64,000 nt of DNA from contig JAQXDE010000038.1 of NCBI GenBank assembly GCA_029251525.1, positions 1-64,000 of the forward strand, read 5' to 3'. Position 1 is the stretch's first letter. Each line of letters begins with the position of its first letter. The notes under the pieces are model-generated. The model was not told the DNA's origin, did not search any database, and was given only the letters and a program-made list of their open reading frames with translations. Of this stretch, positions 16,530 to 26,092 are shown one piece after another. Both the position numbers and the translations under genes were made by a program. Source of the DNA: Saprospiraceae bacterium (GTDB lineage: Bacteria; Bacteroidota; Bacteroidia; Chitinophagales; Saprospiraceae).

Positions 16530-18626
16530 TTATTTGAAAACTATTTCAAGAGCACCCTGCTCAAAAGTATCATAGTATGGAATGTTTAATTTTTGACAAT
16601 CTGTTTTCCAGTTTTTAACTTTCCATTGTGAATTAGAAGTATCGAAGATTATTTTTTTAAAAATAAAATTCTGAGAAATATCCTCCATTTTGAAATTTGG
16701 ATTATTTTGGATTATGATAAAATCTACATTGATTTTTATTCCTTTTTTGAATTGGAAAGTATCATCAAGTAGCGCGATTTTTTTATCTAAAAATTGAATA
16801 AAAGGTTTTTGGTAAAAGATATTTTCAGATTGGAATTTTAAATTTTCAAAATGAATTTGCTGAGTTTTTTTTATACCGTTAGCCCATCGATTATTTTGAG
16901 TAGCAAACGACAGATTCTTTTCTAAAATGTCTTTTTGGCAAAAACTGAAACCATTTTTTCCATCAAAAAAATCAATAATGGTATTTTTGTAAGAATGGTA
17001 AATGATTATCTTCTTCTGTGTAGTTTCCCTTATCGAAATGCATGAATAATTGGTCGAAATGAAGAATAGAAAAACAGAGGCAGAAAGCAACCATTTTAAT
17101 TTTTTAGTGCTCAAAGCGAGGACAATATTGCCAATCATCAAGTACATTAAAACAACGGTTCCAGAACCAATCCAAATGCCAGTCCAAACACTCGATGGAA
17201 ATCTTTGAATCAAAAATATAGCTTCATTCATCAACCAAATAGAATAGTATAAAATCCATCCTGGAATAAATCCTAGGCTCGGAATAAAACTTTCTACAAA
17301 TAATAGTATCATCCCACTTCCAAGAATTATCGTTGCAGCAGGAATCACGATCACACCCGACAACCAAGCAAAAAGTGGAATTGAATGAAAATAGTAAATG
17401 CTAATTGGCAATGTTCCAATTTGTGCTGCTAAGGAAAGCGAAACTAAGTTCCAGATATTTCTAAGAAAACCGTTTACGATAATTAGACTACGGTAGATTT
17501 TTGGATGAAAATATATAATACTTGTGATTGCGAAATAAGATAATTGGAAGCTTACATTCATCAAAAGATAAGGATTCCAAATCAACAAAATGGTAGCTGA
17601 AATCGCTAAAGAATTATAAATATTAGTTGTCTGATTTAAAAATAGTCCTATGATCAAAAAGGTGAACATAGTAGCAGCCCGGAGGACGGATGGAGATCCT
17701 CCGGAAATTAGTGCAAACGACCAAACTATTCCGATCAAAATAAATACTCTGGTAAGTTGCCAAGTTAAGGTTCTAGACTTAATTAAATTTAACAATACAT
17801 TTACAAACCAAGCGACTAACCCAACATGCAGTCCCGAAACAGCTAAAACATGCAAAGCGCCAGTATTTGCGTAGGCTGTTCTGACTTCGTCATCGATTTC
17901 ATTTTTATGACCCAGTATTAAGGCATTGCCCACGGATAATTCGCGGGATGTGATTAAATGGGTTTTTAAAATATTTAGAAAGTAGTGACGGATTTGAATG
18001 GTTTTTCTTCGGATTAATTTACCTTGATTGATAATTGACTTTTGCCACATGGAAGGTTTGTTTACAAAAACTTGATAGTGGATGTTTTTAAAATTTAGAA
18101 ATTTTTTATAGTTAAATGCATGTGGATTTTTAGGCAGTTCTACTTTGTGGATTCCTCCTCGAAGGGCAATGATGTCACCATAATTTAGTTGGTGGGTGGA
18201 ATCATTTTTCAGGTATGTTAAAATTTTGCCTGAACATTTTTTCAAAGAATCTAGATGTGTTCCTATTAGTTGGGTTGATAAAGTTACTTTTAAATATTTT
18301 CCAAAAACTGGTGTAGTTTCAATTTTTCCAATAATGATATTTTCGGATTTAAGATAATTTTGGAAATGATTTTTATTTTGTAAGTCGTTAAAATGATAAC
18401 ACCATAAATAACCCAATGAAAACAAAAGGGTATGTGCAAGTATTCCATGTAAATGACTATAGTGATTAGGTAGTTTTTTGAATAAAAGTATAAGCCGAAT
18501 GAGAGTTGCAAATAATAGAGTCCCATACCAACTCGGATGGTTGTTATCTAAAATTATAGAGAGTAAAATTCCTGAAGCAAAAGGTAGGAGGAATTTTACA
18601 AAAGGTATTTCCTTCCAGTTAATCAT
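16530..18626 (-). CDS. comEC: ComEC/Rec2-type DNA uptake channel
   Basis: 698 residues. The N-terminus has two to three membrane helices and a DUF4131-like part, followed by the Competence domain with the hallmark ALHVLAVSGLHVGLVAW and about eight further helices. ComEC imports single-stranded DNA across the inner membrane in transformation. The final 150 residues (from about IIIYHSYKN) are soluble and low in recognisable motifs; no metallo-beta-lactamase HxHxDH motif is visible, as in many Bacteroidota versions. The ComEA-like gene follows directly, so both are probably co-transcribed. The gene is full length with no frameshift. Confidence 0.92.
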   Translation of the reverse strand: MINWKEIPFVKFLLPFASGILLSIILDNNHPSWYGTLLFATLIRLILLFKKLPNHYSHLHGILAHTLLFSLGYLWCYHFNDLQNKNHFQNYLKSENIIIGKIETTPVFGKYLKVTLSTQLIGTHLDSLKKCSGKILTYLKNDSTHQLNYGDIIALRGGIHKVELPKNPHAFNYKKFLNFKNIHYQVFVNKPSMWQKSIINQGKLIRRKTIQIRHYFLNILKTHLITSRELSVGNALILGHKNEIDDEVRTAYANTGALHVLAVSGLHVGLVAWFVNVLLNLIKSRTLTWQLTRVFILIGIVWSFALISGGSPSVLRAATMFTFLIIGLFLNQTTNIYNSLAISATILLIWNPYLLMNVSFQLSYFAITSIIYFHPKIYRSLIIVNGFLRNIWNLVSLSLAAQIGTLPISIYYFHSIPLFAWLSGVIVIPAATIILGSGMILLFVESFIPSLGFIPGWILYYSIWLMNEAIFLIQRFPSSVWTGIWIGSGTVVLMYLMIGNIVLALSTKKLKWLLSASVFLFFISTNYSCISIRETTQKKIIIYHSYKNTIIDFFDGKNGFSFCQKDILEKNLSFATQNNRWANGIKKTQQIHFENLKFQSENIFYQKPFIQFLDKKIALLDDTFQFKKGIKINVDFIIIQNNPNFKMEDISQNFIFKKIIFDTSNSQWKVKNWKTDCQKLNIPYYDTFEQGALEIVFK

Positions 18627-18819
18627 ATTTTCTCAAGCTTGTATGACTCATAAATTAATGATTTAAAAACTATTATTTTAATATTGTTTTTTATAAATTA
18701 TCATTAAATACTTAGATTGTTATGTTTGATATGAGGTAACAATATGTGTAAGAAAATCTAGATGAATTACGAGATTGATTTTTTTTTTGATTACCTTAGA
18801 AACGTAAAAACAAACAAAC

Positions 18820-20634
18820 TTGAAATTAAAATCGAAAATCAAAAACCACCTCATCTCTCAAATCGACTTCCGTCGGTTATTTGATATTTTACCCTATCAA
18901 TTTGCAAAATTTCCAAATAAAGCTGCACTCGTTCAAAAACAAAATTTAGGCTGGCAGAAATTCAGTACAGATGAATGCATTACTCAGATTAATCGAGTAA
19001 GTGCTGGGCTATTAAATTTGGGGTTGAAACGAGGAGAGAAGATTGCTATCATGACACAAGTGGGTAGTCCTCGATGGAATTTTTTAGATTTTGGTGCACA
19101 GCAAGTTGGTGGAGTTTTAGTGCCGATTCATGCTCAGGCAAGAACACATGAAATTGAATATATTTTAAATGACGCGGGCGTGAAGTTTTTGGTAGTGGCG
19201 AACCGTGAATTTTATGAAAGGGTTATACCATTAACAGAAAAAGTAGTGAGCTTGAAAAGGGTTTTTACTTTGGAAAAGTTGCCAGAGATTCCTCATTTTG
19301 ATGATTTGTCAGAGGAGCCAACAGATCGACATTTAGCAGAGTTTGAAGGACGTAAAGCCTCTATTCACGAAGATGATTTGGCTACAATTATTTATACCTC
19401 AGGCACTACTGGAAATCCAAAAGGAGTGATGCTTTCGCATAAGAATTTGGTGTCAAATATTAAAGCAACTATATCTCTAGTTCCAATTAATTGTGATAAA
19501 CGTACTTTTAGTTTTTTACCAATGAGCCATGTTTTTGAGCGAATGGTTACTTATACGTATATGGCAGTTGGTGCTTCAGTTTATTATGCAGAGCGTCGTG
19601 ATACTTTAGTAGAAAATATAAAAGAAATCCGTCCTCATTATTTTGCGAGTGTTCCTCGTTTTTTAGAAAGAACTTACGATACGATTGTAGAAGAAGGAGA
19701 GAATAAAGGAAAAATTTCCAAACGGATTTTGCATTGGGCAATTCGATTGGGTGAACGATATGATAGTCAAATGGGATTGATTTATTTTTTGCAATTAAAG
19801 ATTGCAGACTTTCTTATCTATCGACTTTGGCGCAATGCTCTAGGTGGAAAAGTAGAAGGTGTTGTAGTGGGGGCTGCTGCATTACAACCTCGTTTAGGGA
19901 AGTTGTTTTCAGCTGCAGGGATTGATATAAGGGAAGGATATGGTATGACTGAAACATCGCCGGTGATTTCTTTTAATCGCTTTGAACCAGGTGGAATTCA
20001 TTTTGGAACAGTTGGAATTCCAGTTCCGGGGGTGGAAGTTAAAATTGATAGCCCTGATAAAAATGGAGATGGAGTAATTTTAGTTAAAGGCCCGAATGTT
20101 ATGATGGGTTACCATAATTTACCAGAGCGAACGATGGCAGTCTTGGATGAAGACGGTTGGTTGATGACGGGGGATGTTGGGCAATTTATTCATAAAAGAT
20201 TTTTAAAAATTACAGGACGTAAAAAAGATATTTTTAAAACTTCGAGTGGGAAATATATCGTACCTACAGTTTTGGAGCAAAAATTAAATGCATCTCCATT
20301 TATTGATAATTGTATGGTATTGGGTTTTCAAAAGCCTTTTGTCACAGCACTTATTACTCCTAATTTTTCTCAATTAAAAAAGTGGTGTGTTGAAAATAAT
20401 GTGCATTGGACAGCTCCGCAATTTATGGTGATTAATCCCAAAGTGGAAAAATTTATGAAAAAAGTTGTAGCAGAAGTGAACACTTATTTAAAAAAAGAAG
20501 AACGAATTCATAAATTTTATTTGTTATTTGAACCATGGGAAGTGGCGACAGGGGAATTGACCTATACTTTGAAGTTGAAGCGAAATTTTGTTTTTGAAAA
20601 ATATAGAAAGGATATTGAAAAGATGTATGAATGA
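18820..20634 (+). CDS. Long-chain fatty-acid CoA ligase (AMP-forming)
   Basis: 604 residues of the AMP-binding (ANL) superfamily, converting fatty acid, ATP and CoA to acyl-CoA. Motifs: TIIYTSGTTGNPKGVMLSHK (phosphate loop, about residues 189-208), GYGMTETSPV, GWLMTGDVG and the C-terminal hinge GRKKDIFKTSSGKYI with the catalytic Lys region. Sequence and length match the FadD/FAA group. The start is a TTG at 18820: the family's usual LFDILPYQ segment begins about 20 residues later and no ATG lies before residue 78, so a non-ATG start is needed. It is probably a single-gene transcript. Confidence 0.9.
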   Translation: MKLKSKIKNHLISQIDFRRLFDILPYQFAKFPNKAALVQKQNLGWQKFSTDECITQINRVSAGLLNLGLKRGEKIAIMTQVGSPRWNFLDFGAQQVGGVLVPIHAQARTHEIEYILNDAGVKFLVVANREFYERVIPLTEKVVSLKRVFTLEKLPEIPHFDDLSEEPTDRHLAEFEGRKASIHEDDLATIIYTSGTTGNPKGVMLSHKNLVSNIKATISLVPINCDKRTFSFLPMSHVFERMVTYTYMAVGASVYYAERRDTLVENIKEIRPHYFASVPRFLERTYDTIVEEGENKGKISKRILHWAIRLGERYDSQMGLIYFLQLKIADFLIYRLWRNALGGKVEGVVVGAAALQPRLGKLFSAAGIDIREGYGMTETSPVISFNRFEPGGIHFGTVGIPVPGVEVKIDSPDKNGDGVILVKGPNVMMGYHNLPERTMAVLDEDGWLMTGDVGQFIHKRFLKITGRKKDIFKTSSGKYIVPTVLEQKLNASPFIDNCMVLGFQKPFVTALITPNFSQLKKWCVENNVHWTAPQFMVINPKVEKFMKKVVAEVNTYLKKEERIHKFYLLFEPWEVATGELTYTLKLKRNFVFEKYRKDIEKMYE

Positions 20635-20754
20635 CAAAAAGGTGATATTTTTTAATAAAATTTTAGGCTAAGAATTCGGTAGACTTGTATGTTTTCATAA
20701 AAAAGAATTACTTTGTTTTTATGTTGTTTTAAATGACTTCAAAAAATCAAGTAA

Positions 20755-23040
20755 ATGAAAAATCTAATTTTAATAGTATTTTGTTCAGTACTTTCCTATT
20801 CCTCTCTTACTGCTCAATCCAATTTTAAAGAAGCAGTAACCATTTTTCAAATATCCAGCCAGCAGAGAGGTAATTCTCAATTTAAAAAAGCAAAGGAAGC
20901 TAGAATTGAGCTGGCAAAGAAAATTTATAAATATTCCCAAGTAAAGTATTTACCTGGGAAAACAAAAGTACCTGAAACTGAAATTGACCAACTTATCATA
21001 GAAGATGGGGACGGAATTGGAATGTCTCAACCTGAGGTAGATTACGCCGAAGATTATGAAGTTGCATTTGGCACTTCAGAGGCAATGGAGATTAGAAGTA
21101 CTCCCCCTCAAACCACCTCCCCAATAGATAAAAAAAGAATTGAAGAGGAAATTGCAAACGAGTTGCAATTAATTATAAATATTCGTGATAATAGTGGTAA
21201 AGAAATTTGTAAATGTGCCCAAGATCCTGAAAAATATAAAGAGATAGAATTAAAATATTTGGCTGACATCAATAATTATTTTTCAAAAATAAAAAGTGAT
21301 GCTTTTAATCAGGGGGGAGCTAGAGGTACTGCAGCTAATAATGGTAATGACGCAACAGGAGTGTTTGGAATTTCTCAAGCTGAGATTATTCAAGGAATTG
21401 TAGAGTGGAGTATTACTAGAGCAAAACGAGAATTACTCCAAGCATTTTTGCAAGAATGGCTATATAAAGTTCAAAGCGAAAAGACATTGCAGACCGTTTT
21501 TCCTAATACATTGAATTTGTTAAAAACCTCGGAGATTACAGCCGTTATTAGCCAAGGTGATGTATGGAAATCTGCCTTTGTTCAAGACTTTGATAATCTC
21601 CCTTATCATATTCCTTCCTTAGTTTCTCAAATTATAGATGAAACTAAATTGGATAAAATTGAGAAAGATGAATTGAATGGTATGTTAAGAACTATTCTAG
21701 CTATATACCCAGAATTAAACAAAGGAAAGAAGCTAGAAGAATGGTTACCTATTTTGGCGAAAACTATTCAACTAAATCTTGATAAAAAATCTACTTCAAT
21801 TATAGAAAGAGGAGTTGTAGGTATAAATCTTCTTTTGCAGAATGTTCGAACGGGACAAACTCATCTTACACCATCCCAAATAATAAATTTACAAGATAAG
21901 GAATTCAAAATCTTATGGAACCTTATTTTTATTAGAAACTATAAGAAGGTAGGATTTATATTTTCGGATGCTTTGACAGAGATTTCTTGCGAGGATTTAT
22001 ACAACAAGACGATCAATAAAGTTAATGCTTTGCAACTCAAGATGGCAGAAGTATCAGACATAGTAACCAATATTAAAGAATTACAAGAATTGATTAAAAA
22101 AGTTGCTGCAAAAGAAAATAGTCCCAATTTTAATGAAATTCATAAGTACTTTTTAATAGCAATGGATATAACCGATGATGCTTTTGGTCTTGCTAATCTA
22201 ATTAAAGAAGAAACTTCTCCTGGACTTATTAAGAAATATAAAGAGTTGATCAAACCATTTGCTGGCAGAGTAATGGAAATTAATGAGGGGATAGGAGTGA
22301 AAAACTATGGAAAGGTTGTTACCAATCTAATTGGCATATTTGACCTTTTTATTGCAAATATGTCGGATGATGGTGCAAAGGAAAAATATATAAAAGTTGT
22401 AGGCTACGTACATACATATGGTAAATTTATGGTTAACCTTTTAACTGCCGAAAATAAAGAAGAGGTAAAGTCAGCGTTGGAGGATGCTGCTATGAAAATG
22501 GGCGGGTATATGGTTAAACAAACAAGTAAAAGATCTTTATTTGTAAATGTATATCCAGGCGCATCATTCGGGAGTGAAAATTTGATGAATCAAAATAATG
22601 TTTTTACAGATTCAAATGGGAATGCAACAAATCAAAGTAATGGCCAATATATTGGGGCAACTCTTCCAATTGGAGTGCAATGGTCTTGGGGTACTGAAGA
22701 ACATGGTAGCAACGGAATTTTCTTTCAGTTTTTTGATTTAGGATCGGTGTTGAGTTATAGTTTAAACAATGCAGACTCATTAACAATTAATAATGACTTT
22801 GGATTTAAAGAAGTTTTTTCTCCAGGGATTTTGTATTCACATACTTTTAATAAAACACCGATAAACCTAGCGGCAGGCATTACCTATACTCCTGACTTAA
22901 TAGAATTTACTCAATTGGGATCTACCTTTCAAGCTAATTCCTTACGAATAGGAATTAACCTTACAGTAGATGTATCCGTTTTTACACTTTATGCGAGTAA
23001 GGAAAAGACTAAGTCTAATTTTGACTATCATGATTTTTAA
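20755..23040 (+). CDS. Large secreted protein, helical with C-terminal barrel-like part; unknown
   Basis: I do not recognise this 761-residue protein. A signal peptide (LILIVFCSVLSYSSLTA) with cleavage before QSNF directs it to the envelope. Residues about 25-600 are mainly charged helices (KAKEARIELAKKIYKYS, AEVSDIVTNIKELQELIKKV) with an acidic stretch near 80-105 and a short GGARGTAANNGND linker near 190. The last 160 residues turn to beta structure: LFVNVYPGASFGSE, YIGATLPIGVQWSWG and LRIGINLTVDVSVFTLYAS, like half of an outer-membrane barrel. The trypsin-like protease gene follows after 60 bases on the same strand, suggesting an operon. No catalytic motif is visible. It may be a structural or substrate partner of the protease. 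Confidence 0.75.
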   Translation: MKNLILIVFCSVLSYSSLTAQSNFKEAVTIFQISSQQRGNSQFKKAKEARIELAKKIYKYSQVKYLPGKTKVPETEIDQLIIEDGDGIGMSQPEVDYAEDYEVAFGTSEAMEIRSTPPQTTSPIDKKRIEEEIANELQLIINIRDNSGKEICKCAQDPEKYKEIELKYLADINNYFSKIKSDAFNQGGARGTAANNGNDATGVFGISQAEIIQGIVEWSITRAKRELLQAFLQEWLYKVQSEKTLQTVFPNTLNLLKTSEITAVISQGDVWKSAFVQDFDNLPYHIPSLVSQIIDETKLDKIEKDELNGMLRTILAIYPELNKGKKLEEWLPILAKTIQLNLDKKSTSIIERGVVGINLLLQNVRTGQTHLTPSQIINLQDKEFKILWNLIFIRNYKKVGFIFSDALTEISCEDLYNKTINKVNALQLKMAEVSDIVTNIKELQELIKKVAAKENSPNFNEIHKYFLIAMDITDDAFGLANLIKEETSPGLIKKYKELIKPFAGRVMEINEGIGVKNYGKVVTNLIGIFDLFIANMSDDGAKEKYIKVVGYVHTYGKFMVNLLTAENKEEVKSALEDAAMKMGGYMVKQTSKRSLFVNVYPGASFGSENLMNQNNVFTDSNGNATNQSNGQYIGATLPIGVQWSWGTEEHGSNGIFFQFFDLGSVLSYSLNNADSLTINNDFGFKEVFSPGILYSHTFNKTPINLAAGITYTPDLIEFTQLGSTFQANSLRIGINLTVDVSVFTLYASKEKTKSNFDYHDF

Positions 23041-23100
23041 AATAAATAGATAGCGATTGATATAAAGAATGAAAATATAATTTTAATTAAAAAAAATGTC

Positions 23101-24015
23101 ATGTCAAATATATCATATGAGGAATATAACAAAGCTTTAAAAGAATTTGCTGAGAATGAAATCCTTACTCGATTTGAGCAATCAGAAAAGGATGCATCAT
23201 TTAAAATAGTAGGTATTTTCAGAAGTGGTAGAGGGAAGGATAAAAAAATTGTGGTACTTATAGATAAAGTTTCTGATGAAAAGGCCATTCATGAAATCGC
23301 CAAAAAGTATTTTAAGAATTTGAATTATCAAGTAAAAAATGTTGATGATATAGCTACAGGTTCATCATTGACCAATGGGGCAGGAATTAAACTAAAAGAA
23401 AGTAATGATTTTGGGACACTTGGAGGGATTTTTAAACGGAAAAATTCTAATGCATTTTTTGGATTATCAAATAATCATGTTATTGCTCATTGTAATTTAG
23501 GTGCAAAAGGAGATATTATTCGAACTAAAGATGGTAATCAGGTGGGAGAACTTATTGATTTTTTCAACTTGTCTCCTAAAGGGCCATCAATGAAAGTGAA
23601 TACAATCGATGCTGCTATTTTTAAAATAACAGATACTCTTAATATGGATTGGCAACCAAGTTTCCCACAAGGGGTAGCAAATGCTCAGATTAATCGGAGG
23701 GTTTATAAAAAGGGAGCAAAAACAGGAGTAACCTTTGGAATAATCACTGCGATCAAGGGAAGTGCTGATATAAACTTGAGAAATACAAATTATCATTTTA
23801 AAGATTTATTTGCCATTGAGAGAGATCCTGATCCTGCCAATCCAAATCCATTTCCTGAATTTATAGATTTTGGAGATTCAGGAAGTTTGGTTTTAACTCT
23901 AAACAATTTAATCATTGGAATTATCCTAGCTAAAATGGGTAAATATGCATACGCTTGTCCGATAAAATATATTAAGAATTTTGGACTTGAATTTTGGAAT
24001 CCAGAGGTAACTTAA
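23101..24015 (+). CDS. Trypsin-like serine protease without signal peptide
   Basis: 304 residues. The catalytic triad is readable: His126 in GLSNNHVIAH, Asp170 in NTIDAAIFKI and Ser260 in FGDSGSLV, with Gly258 and Asp259 before it as in chymotrypsin-fold proteases. The first 85 residues (FKIVGIFRSGRGKDKKIVVLIDK) form an extra N-terminal domain, a layout like Nal1-type or other bacterial S1/S64-like peptidases. There is no signal peptide or membrane helix, so it is probably cytoplasmic unless exported by another route, whereas its upstream partner is exported. A terminator follows at 24037. The substrate is unknown. Confidence 0.8.
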   Translation: MSNISYEEYNKALKEFAENEILTRFEQSEKDASFKIVGIFRSGRGKDKKIVVLIDKVSDEKAIHEIAKKYFKNLNYQVKNVDDIATGSSLTNGAGIKLKESNDFGTLGGIFKRKNSNAFFGLSNNHVIAHCNLGAKGDIIRTKDGNQVGELIDFFNLSPKGPSMKVNTIDAAIFKITDTLNMDWQPSFPQGVANAQINRRVYKKGAKTGVTFGIITAIKGSADINLRNTNYHFKDLFAIERDPDPANPNPFPEFIDFGDSGSLVLTLNNLIIGIILAKMGKYAYACPIKYIKNFGLEFWNPEVT

Positions 24016-24036
24016 CGCTCAGTTAAAGGATATGTG

Positions 24037-24073
24037 ATCCCGAATTTTCAAAATTGGAATTTGGGATTTTTTT
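24037..24073 (+). terminator. Rho-independent terminator
   Basis: ATCCCGAATT (24037-24046) pairs with AATTTGGGAT (24058-24067), one G-U pair included, followed by seven T. It ends the secreted-protein/protease operon. Confidence 0.85.
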
Positions 24074-24451
24074 GGATCAATTATTTCTCTCTACTAATAA
24101 TAATAAAAACTTTTCAACTAGAGGGAGGGTTTTATTATTGAATAAAGCAAATTTGGAAATAAGCAGAATTAATTTTGGAGAGGCCATATTTTGGCTGATG
24201 GCTGATTTGTAGAAACGATTAGAAAGGATTGCTCCGCATGTCATAGTAAAAGATTGTTGGATGATTTGAATATTAGTCAATTAAGTTTTCATTTGTGAAT
24301 GTGGACACGAATAATAAAATGAAGTTTTCCAACCATAAAAAAGAAAATTTGCCTTTGTGAATAACTTTTTAAAAAAAGATTGTTTTGAGAAAAAGGAAAC
24401 CTCTATTTTCGCATTTAAAGTATTTTTTCAAATTACTCATCATTATCTATT
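24074..24451. other. Intergenic stretch with possible coding remnant
   Basis: On the plus strand, about 24125-24270 reads LNKANLEISRINFGEAIFW, a stop, then LERIAPHVIVKDCWMI. It looks like a broken gene tail but I cannot name it. Closer to xth, TATTTTCG near 24401 is one base from the -7 consensus, with a TTG about 21 bases before it, so it may be the xth promoter. Confidence 0.35.
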
Positions 24452-25219
24452 ATGAAAAAAATTATTTCCTACAACGTTAACGGAATTCGTGCAGCAGTTA
24501 AAAAAGGGTTTTGGGATTTTATGAAAGAAGGCGGATTTGATGTAGTGTGCTTGCAAGAAACAAAAGCTCATGTAGATCAAGTTGATGTTGCGCCATTAGA
24601 AGAAATGGGATATCATCATCAATGGTTTTCTGCTCAGAAAAAAGGATATAGTAGTGTGGCTATTTTTTCCAAAGCAGCACCTGATAATGTTGTGATCGGT
24701 TGTGGAATAAAAAAGTATGATGATGAAGGACGAATCATTCGGGCAGATTTTGGAGATTGGTCGATATTGAATTGTTATTTTCCATCAGGAAGTTCGGGCG
24801 AAGAACGACAAGCATTTAAAATGGAATTCTTAGATGACTTCTTTAAATGGATTGAAAAATTAAAGAAGGAACGACCAAATTTGATCGTTGTAGGAGATTA
24901 TAACATTGCTCATACGGAAATGGATATTCATAACCCAAAGAGTAATAAAAAGAGTTCGGGGTTTTTGCCAGGAGAAAGAGATTGGATGACGAGGTGGTTG
25001 GCAAGTGGATTCACAGATGCTTATCGATATATTAATCCAGAAGGGGAGGAGTATAGTTGGTGGACTTACCGATTTGGTGCTAGGAAGAATAATAAGGGAT
25101 GGAGAATTGATTATCAATCAGTTTCGGATTCTTTGAAGGATAAAATTTTTAGTGCGAGACAGTTGGGTGATGCACATCATTCAGATCATTGTCCTGTTTT
25201 TATGGAGATTGATTTGTAA
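24452..25219 (+). CDS. xth: Exodeoxyribonuclease III / AP endonuclease
   Basis: 255 residues, a complete EEP-fold nuclease that cuts DNA at abasic sites and trims 3' ends in base-excision repair. Metal and catalytic motifs: SYNVNGIRA (Asn), VVCLQETKA (Glu), LIVVGDYNIAH (Asp and Asn) and the C-terminal HHSDHCPVF (Asp-His). WRIDYQSVS matches the RIDY segment of ExoIII. It is a cytoplasmic enzyme, apparently monocistronic, ending at the bidirectional terminator at 25241-25279. Nothing is unusual about its length or sequence. Confidence 0.95.
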   Translation: MKKIISYNVNGIRAAVKKGFWDFMKEGGFDVVCLQETKAHVDQVDVAPLEEMGYHHQWFSAQKKGYSSVAIFSKAAPDNVVIGCGIKKYDDEGRIIRADFGDWSILNCYFPSGSSGEERQAFKMEFLDDFFKWIEKLKKERPNLIVVGDYNIAHTEMDIHNPKSNKKSSGFLPGERDWMTRWLASGFTDAYRYINPEGEEYSWWTYRFGARKNNKGWRIDYQSVSDSLKDKIFSARQLGDAHHSDHCPVFMEIDL

Positions 25220-25240
25220 TCATTGCAATTTAATTTAAAT

Positions 25241-25279
25241 AAAAAAGCTTCCAGAACTTTAAGTCCTGGAAGCTTTTTT
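25241..25279. terminator. Bidirectional terminator
   Basis: AAAAAAGCTTCCAG (25241-25254) pairs perfectly with CTGGAAGCTTTTTT (25266-25279). It serves xth and the convergent SGNH hydrolase gene, whose stop lies two bases beyond. Confidence 0.9.
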
Positions 25280-25280
25280 A

Positions 25281-26072
25281 TTATTTCATCATTTTTTTAA
25301 AAACATCCAACCAAACTTCCGCCATCAAATACCCTCCTCCCAACGAAGGATGAACTCCATCTGGGCACCAGTATTCAACACTAGCAACTTCCAATGCATC
25401 ATCAAACGTTTTTTGAAAAGGAACCCAATTCGTGTTGTAATCTGATGATATTTTTCTTGCAATATTTTGATAAGCCATGAATGCAGGAAACCACTCTTTT
25501 TCAACAATGGCACTTCCTCCTTTTACAACAAAAGGTTCGCAAACTATAATCTTGCAATCAGGTAATTGTTTTAAGGTACGATCCAATAATTTGCGAAAAT
25601 CATCTTCGTAACTCCTAGCGGTGCCTTTATAACCATGGCTCAACGTATGCCAAAAATCATTTACTCCAATCAAAATGCTCAAAACATCAGGTTGGATTTG
25701 TAAACAGTCTTCTTCCCAACGATTAGCTAATTGAAAAACTTTATGTCCACTAATGCCGCGATTGTAACATTGAATATTTGAAGTTGGATTTTTTCCTAAC
25801 AATTCACTTGCAACTGGCAAAACATAACCACTTCCTAATCCACCCCATGCATCATTTGCATAATAATGATCTCTTTTTCTTCCTGCATCGGTAATAGAAT
25901 CACCTTGGAAAAGTATGGTTAGATCTTTAGGTAATTTTAAATTTGTTTTTTCTTTTTCATAAAGACTAGGTTCAGCCTGAAGGTTTCCTAAACCTAAAAC
26001 CCCTGCGGATGCAAGTGTTGTTTTTTTCAAAAAAGTTCTTCTATTATTAAAATTTAATTTTCCGTTTTGCAT
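25281..26072 (-). CDS. Tat-exported SGNH/GDSL hydrolase
   Basis: 263 residues. The N-terminus has a twin-arginine signal, NNRRTFLKKTTLASAGVLGL, so it should be exported folded to the periplasm. SGNH blocks are clear: FQGDSITDAG (nucleophile Ser59), NRGISGHK (Gly), ILIGVNDFWH (Asn) and the C-terminal DGVHPS (Asp-His). This family holds esterases that deacetylate carbohydrates or lysophospholipids; the exact substrate cannot be read here. It follows the aldehyde dehydrogenase gene on the same strand with only 20 bases between, so the two may be co-transcribed, though no shared pathway is obvious. Confidence 0.9.
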   Translation of the reverse strand: MQNGKLNFNNRRTFLKKTTLASAGVLGLGNLQAEPSLYEKEKTNLKLPKDLTILFQGDSITDAGRKRDHYYANDAWGGLGSGYVLPVASELLGKNPTSNIQCYNRGISGHKVFQLANRWEEDCLQIQPDVLSILIGVNDFWHTLSHGYKGTARSYEDDFRKLLDRTLKQLPDCKIIVCEPFVVKGGSAIVEKEWFPAFMAYQNIARKISSDYNTNWVPFQKTFDDALEVASVEYWCPDGVHPSLGGGYLMAEVWLDVFKKMMK

Positions 26073-26092
26073 GGTTTATTGGTTTTAAGAAA

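Noticed and set aside
24077-24280. 67-codon minus-strand frame
   Set aside because: It starts at the end of a terminator region and has no recognisable motif; a broken plus-strand remnant in the same place is equally likely.
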